Source: Spirochaetales bacterium
GTDB lineage: Bacteria; Spirochaetota; Spirochaetia; Sphaerochaetales; Sphaerochaetaceae
Assembly: GCA_022771185.1 (NCBI GenBank)
Contig: JALFCJ010000102.1
Span: 1 to 12,548, forward strand
Length of the DNA stretch: 12,548 nucleotides
Direction of reading: 5' to 3'
The notes below the pieces were generated by a model. That model searched no databases and was not told where the DNA came from. It saw only the letters and a list, made by a program, of their open reading frames with translations. Numbering within the stretch: the first letter of the stretch is position 1; the number at the start of each line of letters is the position of its first letter. This document shows, in pieces, positions 8,298 through 12,548 of the stretch. A program made the position numbers and the translations under genes.

Positions 8298-8333
8298 GCT
8301 GTCAGACAAAATGTTTGGCAGCTTTTCTTTTTT
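8298..8333 (+). terminator. Rho-independent terminator of the ssnA-xdhD operon
   Basis: An 11-bp stem (8298-8308 with 8312-8322, two G-T wobbles) with an AAA loop is followed by TTTTCTTTTTT. It begins 7 nt after the xdhD stop codon, which marks the operon end. Confidence 0.9.
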
Positions 8334-8461
8334 AACAATGTGTCTATTTTTTCTCTGTGGATTTTTTTCTTCAGAGATAATTTTTCGCTAAAGATTCAAA
8401 TATTTGGCCAATTCTTTACGCATTTTTCGCCATTTTTGCGTTCTATATAATGGAGGCATAA

Positions 8462-9454
8462 ATGAGTATTGACACTGAAGATGAAAAAAAAGAGAACGAC
8501 AATGGTGGAAACAGCACATCCTATGTATCGAAGGTCCTTAACAACGCCCATTACAACTTTGTTAAAGACAACAAGAACTTTGCAGAGATAGTGAACATGT
8601 CGTTGGGCTTCAAGTTGGTTGATCCTGAGACCCTCGTCGACTGCGACTCAAGGGAGATAGCCCTGGTCCTTGATGGAGATGAGACTGATGAAGAGAAGGA
8701 ATTGAAGGAGACACTGGTGAAGATCTCAAGGGAACTCTTTCGGGACAACAAGAAGCTTGGAGTCATGAAGAGCGACGGAAGATACATATATATCTGTATC
8801 GAGAACCAGAGTAGGGACGACCCGAGAATTAGGGAGAGGATCAACCTATACAATGCAATATCATTCTTCACGACCAGGAAGAAGGACGGAAAAAGAATTC
8901 CGACTGTGACGGTCCTTGCTGGGTGGAGTGCAAAACCCTACGAGGAGAGGATATATGCATTCGACGACTATGACGTTGACAGCAATAATCCTATAAACAG
9001 GTTCCTTCCGAGGTTCGAGATACCTCAGCTGAACCTGGGGGCAGTGGAGAAGGAGAAGCTGGACAATGCCAGCCCCAACTTCAGGATGGCTGCGTATGCA
9101 TTGAAGATAGCCACAGCTAATATTACGAAGGAGAAGAAAATGGAGTACCTTGAAAACATGAAAAAACTGTATAATATAGTTGATGACAGTGCAAAGGATG
9201 TTGCCATCATATACTCTAAGACCAAGCTTAGTAGGGAGGAAGTCATGGATAACGGATTTGACGAGGTTATCAACGCTCTCAGAGAAGAAGGAAAAAAAGA
9301 AGGCAAAAAAGAAGGCAAGCTTGAAGGAACTCTGGAATGTATCCTTGGATATCAAAGGATGAACAACTGTACCTTCGAAGAGGCGGCCAAGGCAATGGGT
9401 GTTGATGTCGAAACTATAAAACAGATGAAGGAATCGGGGGTTATAGAAGGATAA
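8462..9454 (+). CDS. Rpn family PD-(D/E)XK nuclease / transposase_31-like protein
   Basis: This 330-residue protein resembles the Rpn (recombination-promoting nuclease, transposase_31/YhgA-like) family. The nuclease core is about residues 20-160. An acidic strand region precedes YIYICIENQSRDD (108-120), whose Glu114-x-Gln116 fits the ExQ half of the PD-(D/E)XK active site, and RINLYNA and IPTVTVL follow as in this family. The C-terminal tail has EGKKEGKKEGKLEG repeats (276-289) and a helix-turn-helix-like end (about 303-323), also typical of Rpn proteins. GGAGG (8452-8456) is 5 nt before the ATG. The 128-nt AT-rich stretch before it (8334-8461) shows no promoter I trust. Rpn proteins are DNA endonucleases tied to recombination and phage defence. 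An in-frame ATG at 9245 with a strong internal ribosome site could give a second, short product. Assignment is by motif pattern, without a search. Confidence 0.78.
   Translation: MSIDTEDEKKENDNGGNSTSYVSKVLNNAHYNFVKDNKNFAEIVNMSLGFKLVDPETLVDCDSREIALVLDGDETDEEKELKETLVKISRELFRDNKKLGVMKSDGRYIYICIENQSRDDPRIRERINLYNAISFFTTRKKDGKRIPTVTVLAGWSAKPYEERIYAFDDYDVDSNNPINRFLPRFEIPQLNLGAVEKEKLDNASPNFRMAAYALKIATANITKEKKMEYLENMKKLYNIVDDSAKDVAIIYSKTKLSREEVMDNGFDEVINALREEGKKEGKKEGKLEGTLECILGYQRMNNCTFEEAAKAMGVDVETIKQMKESGVIEG
9245..9385 (+). repeat. Direct repeat copy 1 (Rpn 3' end)
   Basis: This segment is repeated at 9508-9624. The first 47 bases of the two copies are identical from the ATG onward. Copy 1 then holds 24 extra bases (two more 12-base GKKE-coding units), and over the 117 alignable bases I count six mismatches, several of them silent. 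Upstream of the ATG the copies share nothing obvious. Confidence 0.9.
9245..9454 (+). CDS. Possible internal small product of the Rpn gene (antitoxin-like)
   Basis: This in-frame start lies inside the Rpn gene (Met262). AGGGAGGA (9233-9240) lies 4 nt before the ATG at 9245, an unusually good ribosome binding site to find inside a coding region. Translation would give a 69-residue C-terminal protein starting MDNGFDEVINALREEG and ending at the Rpn stop codon. It would carry the EGKK repeats and the helix-turn-helix-like tail but no nuclease core. In E. coli, rpn genes are known to encode such short C-terminal forms, which bind and block the full-length nuclease. The separate gene at 9508 begins at the same Met with the same sequence, which supports this start being real. 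Expression is inferred, not shown. Confidence 0.5.
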   Translation: MDNGFDEVINALREEGKKEGKKEGKLEGTLECILGYQRMNNCTFEEAAKAMGVDVETIKQMKESGVIEG

Positions 9455-9507
9455 AAGAAAGAGTTTTCTCTTATCTCATAGTTTCAAAATACATTTAGGA
9501 GTTTTAA

Positions 9508-9624
9508 ATGGATAACGGATTTGACGAGGTTATCAACGCTCTCAGAGAAGAAGGCAAGCTTGAAGGAACTCTGGAATGTATTCTTGGATATCAAAGGATA
9601 AACAACTGCACCTTTGATGAGGCC
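9508..9624 (+). repeat. Direct repeat copy 2
   Basis: This is the partner of 9245-9385. It lacks 24 bases of the A-rich GKKE repeat, and similarity ends at about codon 39 of the small gene. Confidence 0.9.
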
Positions 9625-9693
9625 ACTGATGCACTAGACGTTTCGGAAGAGATGATAAAGAAGATCAAGAAAATGGAGTTGGTAACCGAATAA
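9508..9693 (+). CDS. Free-standing Rpn C-terminal-like small protein
   Basis: This 61-residue protein is a near copy of the C-terminal tail of the upstream Rpn protein. Residues 1-16 are the same as Rpn 262-277. It lacks one eight-residue stretch of the KKEG repeats, and residues 17-39 are almost identical. The last 22 residues have diverged but keep a helix-turn-helix-like, lysine-rich character. It has its own ribosome binding site, AGGAG (9497-9501), 6 nt before the ATG, and lies 53 nt after the Rpn stop codon, so the two are probably cotranscribed. No nuclease motif is present. It could be a stand-alone inhibitor of Rpn, by analogy with the intragenic short forms of E. coli Rpn, or the leftover 3' end of a second rpn gene. 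The intact frame, good ribosome site and start exactly at the internal Met favour a real gene. Confidence 0.7.
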   Translation: MDNGFDEVINALREEGKLEGTLECILGYQRINNCTFDEATDALDVSEEMIKKIKKMELVTE

Positions 9694-9745
9694 TCTTTAT
9701 GCAATCAACAATAATCATCAATTCTTAATCTTCACAATGACTTAT

Positions 9746-9784
9746 AAAAAAAGAGGGCTTTGGTCATAGTGACTTTGCCCTCTT
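9746..9784 (-). terminator. Terminator for the minus-strand membrane protein gene (possibly bidirectional)
   Basis: AAGAGGGC (9751-9758) pairs with GCCCTCTT (9777-9784), with an inner GGTCA/TGACT stem. Read on the minus strand, the stem is followed by seven T. On the plus strand it is followed by only the mixed TCTTATTTAT, so it may also weakly stop transcription from the Rpn side. It sits between convergent genes. Confidence 0.8.
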
Positions 9785-9786
9785 AT

Positions 9787-10329
9787 TTATGAAATATCTC
9801 TTTGTGTCCAATCTGCTTCAAGAAGTTTCACAATGGAGACCAGTTCCTTTCGTTTTTCCCAACGTGCAAAAAAGAATAAATCTGCCGCCTCCCAGATTGA
9901 AAAACCTCCTATGATGTTGACGCTGTCATAGAATACACGTTGAAATCTGCCTTCAAGAAAATATGATAAAACCAAGACTATTCCACCAAATATAAGAAAT
10001 CCCAAGATCTTCCTTGTATATACTCGAAGCTCTTTCAGCGTCTTTTTTGCAAGCACCAATAGATATGTGATATACGTCTCTTTGGCTCTTTTGAAATCTA
10101 CTTCATCATCTAATACTATTGTGAGCTTATCCAGGATATCAGTATGAGTGGAGATATCAAAAAGGTAATCGATGATGTCAGGATTCGGAAGTTCGCTGTT
10201 GATTTCGGAGTAAAGGTCTTTTCCTGTTATCTTGACTTCAAGTCTTCCGTTCTTAATAGGAAGAATTTTCTCCATTGGAGATATACTGTTAAGTTTCTTG
10301 ACAGTATCTTTGATACGAAAGTGTGGCAT
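9787..10329 (-). CDS. Two-helix membrane protein of unknown function
   Basis: I do not recognise a named family for this 180-residue protein. Residues 1-105 are soluble and charged. A hydrophobic helix follows at about 108-125 (ILGFLIFGGIVLVLSYFL) and a second at about 132-154 containing GGFSIWEAADLFFF, then a charged C-terminal tail. The WEA-D-FFF pattern near the second helix followed by a basic stretch (RWEKRKE) is something I have seen in small uncharacterised membrane proteins of anaerobes, but I cannot attach a function. The start is the first ATG, and no clear ribosome binding site precedes it, so the exact start is uncertain (Met19 is an alternative). The gene is convergent with the Rpn genes and divergent from the lipoprotein gene. 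Confidence 0.7.
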   Translation of the reverse strand: MPHFRIKDTVKKLNSISPMEKILPIKNGRLEVKITGKDLYSEINSELPNPDIIDYLFDISTHTDILDKLTIVLDDEVDFKRAKETYITYLLVLAKKTLKELRVYTRKILGFLIFGGIVLVLSYFLEGRFQRVFYDSVNIIGGFSIWEAADLFFFARWEKRKELVSIVKLLEADWTQRDIS

Positions 10330-10385
10330 GAGTATATTGTCTCACTAAGAAAGGGAAAAGAAAAGTATGGAAAAGAATTTTGGGA

Positions 10386-10415
10386 ATAATCGATACATTT
10401 TAGAAGAAAAATCAA
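10386..10415 (-). promoter_or_regulatory. Weak candidate promoter for the membrane protein gene
   Basis: On the minus strand, TTGATT (10415-10410) and GATTAT (10391-10386) are 18 nt apart, each matching sigma70 consensus at four of six positions. Start of transcription would be about 50 nt before the ATG. The region is AT-rich, so chance matches are likely. Confidence 0.25.
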
Positions 10416-10451
10416 TACAACTAAATAATTAGTAATCATATTGTATAGTAG

Positions 10452-10480
10452 TTGACCCATAGTTATGTAAAGAATACTAT
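10452..10480 (+). promoter_or_regulatory. Sigma70-type promoter of the lipoprotein hydrolase gene
   Basis: TTGACC (10452-10457) and TACTAT (10475-10480) are separated by exactly 17 nt, each matching consensus at five of six positions. The predicted start at about 10487 leaves a leader of roughly 20 nt that still contains GGAGGAA. Confidence 0.7.
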
Positions 10481-10508
10481 CCTTATATTCTTTTTTGGAG
10501 GAAGAAAA

Positions 10509-11378
10509 ATGAAAAAAATCGTTATTTTGATGCTTGCTGCACTTTTAATTGTTTCTTGTGCAACAACAGAGAAGAGTGCAAAGGTTTATGAGTACACAGA
10601 AACCGACGTGATGATTGATGCCGGTGACCATAAGGTTCCTGCTACAATTACAGTTCCTGTAGTTGCAGAAGGTGTAAAGGTACCTGCTGTTGTAATGCTC
10701 CATGGTACAGGTTCAAACCGTCACGAAGCAGGTAACGGATATGATTATGCAGCTCCGGAAATGGCTAAGGCTGGAATTGCAACTATCCGCTTCGATTACA
10801 TTGGAAACGGTGATTCTGAAGAAGATTACATTGACTTTACATATGACAAAGCTCTCAGTGATGCAGAAGTCTGTAAGTCTTATATGATCGATAACTATCC
10901 TATTGATGCTGAAAAAATCGGTGTAATGGGATGGAGCCTTGGTGGAAAGCTTGCTTTCCTTGCTGCTTCTCGTGATCCTTCCTTCGCTTCTGTCCTCACA
11001 TGGGCTGGTGCTTATGGTGTATATGAATCTCAGGAAGAATATGAAATCGCAAAGAGAGATGGATACTATGAGATGACATTCGATTGGAGAGACTCTCTTA
11101 AGGAATCTCCAGAGTTCTATGAGTGTGCATTTGCCATCGATTATCCTGCTGAAATGGCTGCAATAACTGCTCCTGTTCTCTTGATTCAGGGTAAAGCTGA
11201 CGATACAGTCCTTCCAGAGACTGCTGAAGAGATCTATGGAGCCCTCACTTCTTCTGAGAAGAAAGATATCTTCTGGATTGAAGGTGGAGACCATACATTC
11301 GGTGTATTCAGTGGAGATGACACTGTCCTCAAGACAGCTGTCGCTGCAACAATCGATTGGTTTAAAGAGACACTGTAA
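10509..11378 (+). CDS. Alpha/beta hydrolase lipoprotein
   Basis: This 289-residue protein is a secreted, lipid-anchored esterase-like hydrolase. It opens with a lipoprotein signal peptide: MKK, a hydrophobic run, then LLIVSC with Cys17 as the lipidated residue and a flexible ATTEKSAK linker. The mature part has the dienelactone hydrolase/prolyl-peptidase-like alpha/beta fold. HGTG (65-68) gives the oxyanion site, GWSLGG (141-146) the nucleophile Ser143, GKADDTV (228-234) the acid Asp231 or Asp232, and GGDHTF (259-264) the His262. The substrate cannot be told; an ester or small acyl compound is likely. The start at 10509 is set by GGAGG (10497-10501) 7 nt upstream and by the signal peptide. 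A longer frame from a TTG at 10452 would begin in the promoter. It appears to be a single-gene unit with its own promoter and terminator. Confidence 0.9.
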   Translation: MKKIVILMLAALLIVSCATTEKSAKVYEYTETDVMIDAGDHKVPATITVPVVAEGVKVPAVVMLHGTGSNRHEAGNGYDYAAPEMAKAGIATIRFDYIGNGDSEEDYIDFTYDKALSDAEVCKSYMIDNYPIDAEKIGVMGWSLGGKLAFLAASRDPSFASVLTWAGAYGVYESQEEYEIAKRDGYYEMTFDWRDSLKESPEFYECAFAIDYPAEMAAITAPVLLIQGKADDTVLPETAEEIYGALTSSEKKDIFWIEGGDHTFGVFSGDDTVLKTAVAATIDWFKETL

Positions 11379-11397
11379 TAGTAAATGCCTTTTAATG

Positions 11398-11424
11398 AGG
11401 GACGCTGAAAACGCGTCCCTTTTC
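11398..11424 (+). terminator. Terminator of the lipoprotein hydrolase gene
   Basis: An 8-bp perfect stem, AGGGACGC (11398-11405) with GCGTCCCT (11413-11420), around a 7-nt loop is followed by TTT. The U-tract is short, but the stem is GC-rich and lies 19 nt after the stop codon. Confidence 0.75.
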
Positions 11425-11436
11425 CATAACTGGGCA

Positions 11437-11470
11437 AAAGAAAAATCCCTCCAGTAGCAATCGGGAGGGA
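11437..11470 (-). terminator. Terminator of the butyrate kinase gene
   Basis: On the minus strand, TCCCTCC (11470-11464) pairs with GGAGGGA (11452-11446), and the stem is followed by TTTTTCTTTT. It lies 16 nt beyond the butyrate kinase stop codon and faces the plus-strand terminator at 11398-11424. Confidence 0.85.
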
Positions 11471-11486
11471 GGATGATCAGGGGAGA

Positions 11487-12548
11487 TCAGTATACAACTT
11501 CATCCCAATCAAACTTATCGAAGACGTCATGAGGATTATAGTGGATTGCTTTCTTCTTTCCTCTTACTACATCCAAAACAGCCCAAGCCATAGCTTCCTG
11601 CTCAACTTCTCCTGGATATAGAGCGATAGGAGCGATCCAGCCACAGTGTGCTTTTATGTATTCTACGATATCGTCATATCTGACAAGACCACCAGTCAAT
11701 AGAATAGCGTCTACTTTTCCTTCAAGCACACAAGCCATCTCTCCGATTGCCTTTGCCGTCTGATAAAGCATTGCATTCCAAATGAGAGTTGCCTTCTCGT
11801 CGCCTTCTTCAACCATCTTATGAATCTTCTTTGAGTCAGAAGTACCGAAATGAGAGACAAATCCACCTGCTCTGGAACACATCTTTCGTAGGTCTTGTGT
11901 AGTATGACCTTTCTCCAGGTATCTGCAGACAGCAAGAACAGGGATGGAACCCAGCCTTGTGGGAGTAAATGGACCATCTCCGCCAGCTCCTTCAGTGCAG
12001 TCTATCATCCTGCCTCCTTTATGGGCACCGATTGTAATACCACCGTCGATATGGGCACATACATAGTTTGTGTCCTTGATATCGACACCTGTGTTCTTTG
12101 CATGAAGCTCGCAGATTGCCTTCTGATTCAAGGCATGGGACTGGGCATGACGATAAAGCCCGCTGATACCTGTGATTCTTGCTTCATCAATAAATTCATC
12201 AATATTTGTTGGGTTAAGAGTATAGGAGGGCTTATTGAACTCAACGCCCAGTTCATAAGCTACAAGGACTCCAAGCATAGATGCATGATCTGATCCGCCT
12301 ACATTATTCTTTGTATCGTCATATAGAGTCTTATCGATAATTGTAACACCTGCTCTCTGGCTATGAGCTCCGCCACCACGACCGACGATGACGTCCATAT
12401 CAGAAACATCCATACCTCTATCCAGAAGAAACTTTCTTGTGACATCCTTTCTCATTTGTGTCTGATCAGGAACTGTAGGGAAAGATAGAAGAAGAGGAGC
12501 ATCATGGAAAACAGAGTCTGTGAACACTACTTCTTCATCTTCAAATAC
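11487..12548 (-). CDS. buk: Butyrate kinase, 5' truncated by window edge
   Basis: This is an acetate/butyrate kinase family enzyme (ASKHA fold) that makes butyrate and ATP from butyryl phosphate in the cytoplasm, the last step of one butyrate fermentation route. The frame stays open to base 12548. The first visible residues, VFEDEEVVF, match the second strand of the family, so about 15-20 residues carrying the NPGSTSTK phosphate motif are missing. Family motifs seen are VIVGRGG, GISGLYRHAQSHALNQ, the nucleotide-site segment AHIDGGITIGAHKGGRMID, GDGPFTPTRLGSIP (highly typical of butyrate kinase rather than acetate kinase), LTGGLVRYDDIV and YPGEVEQEAMAWAVL. A GTG at 12527 is internal, not the start. 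353 residues are visible, so the whole is near the usual 355-370. A related branched-chain or isobutyrate kinase is possible. Phosphotransbutyrylase would be expected upstream on the minus strand, outside the window. Confidence 0.92.
   Translation of the reverse strand, partial: VFEDEEVVFTDSVFHDAPLLLSFPTVPDQTQMRKDVTRKFLLDRGMDVSDMDVIVGRGGGAHSQRAGVTIIDKTLYDDTKNNVGGSDHASMLGVLVAYELGVEFNKPSYTLNPTNIDEFIDEARITGISGLYRHAQSHALNQKAICELHAKNTGVDIKDTNYVCAHIDGGITIGAHKGGRMIDCTEGAGGDGPFTPTRLGSIPVLAVCRYLEKGHTTQDLRKMCSRAGGFVSHFGTSDSKKIHKMVEEGDEKATLIWNAMLYQTAKAIGEMACVLEGKVDAILLTGGLVRYDDIVEYIKAHCGWIAPIALYPGEVEQEAMAWAVLDVVRGKKKAIHYNPHDVFDKFDWDEVVY

Noticed and set aside
8446..8451. TATAAT directly before the Rpn gene as a -10 element
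   Set aside because: Transcription would start after the GGAGG ribosome site and almost at the ATG, and there is no matching -35 at proper spacing.
9458..9475. AAGAG-TTTT-CTCTT hairpin between Rpn and the small gene
   Set aside because: Only five AT-rich pairs and no T-run; too weak to call a terminator or attenuator.
9246..9693. Insertion sequence or transposon around the Rpn genes
   Set aside because: Despite the family name transposase_31, I found no terminal inverted repeats or target-site duplication flanking 8334-9784.
10452..10454. TTG start giving a 308-residue hydrolase
   Set aside because: It is part of a -35 element. The signal peptide and ribosome site place the start at 10509.

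Overview
The window looks like a chromosomal segment of an anaerobic, fermentative bacterium of moderate base composition. It carries no rRNA, tRNA, CRISPR array or insertion sequence that I can see. A lipoprotein whose lipobox ends in VSC-ATT, a butyrate kinase and an Rpn-type nuclease gene would all fit a gut spirochaete (Treponema/Sphaerochaeta-like). A Bacillota host cannot be excluded, and this placement is a low-confidence inference.

Region 1 (1-8333) is one dense plus-strand operon. It holds the 3' part of ssnA (amidohydrolase), then a complete three-part molybdenum hydroxylase of the xanthine dehydrogenase family in the order Mo subunit, [2Fe-2S] subunit, FAD subunit, then ygfM (a second, shorter FAD-type subunit) and xdhD (a second, 960-residue Mo hydroxylase). 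Gene junctions from the Mo subunit onward are overlaps of 4-13 nt or gaps of 8 nt, and a strong terminator closes the operon at 8298-8333. SsnA, YgfM and XdhD are the marker set of the selenium-associated molybdenum hydroxylase/purine cluster known from E. coli, a cluster later linked to anaerobic purine and urate breakdown. The first hydroxylase keeps the residues that position purines in xanthine dehydrogenase. XdhD has changed both of them and has also lost every cluster-binding cysteine of its N-terminal ferredoxin-like domain, so it presumably does different chemistry and borrows electron carriers.

Region 2 (8334-9784) holds an Rpn-like (PD-(D/E)XK, transposase_31-type) nuclease gene. 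Its last 69 codons begin with an internal ATG preceded by a very good ribosome binding site. Immediately downstream is a free-standing 61-codon gene that starts at exactly the same Met and copies the same tail. This layout fits an Rpn toxin with an intragenic small antitoxin-like protein, plus an extra stand-alone copy. It is the most interesting feature of the window.

Region 3 (9746-11424) has a minus-strand two-helix membrane protein of unknown function. It is divergent from a plus-strand lipoprotein of the alpha/beta hydrolase fold with a clear sigma70-type promoter and a terminator.

Region 4 (11437-12548) is a minus-strand butyrate kinase running off the right edge, with its own terminator. 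Butyrate kinase suggests short-chain fatty acid fermentation, which would be compatible with purine or amino-acid fermentation by the host. No gene-free stretch exceeds 300 bases.
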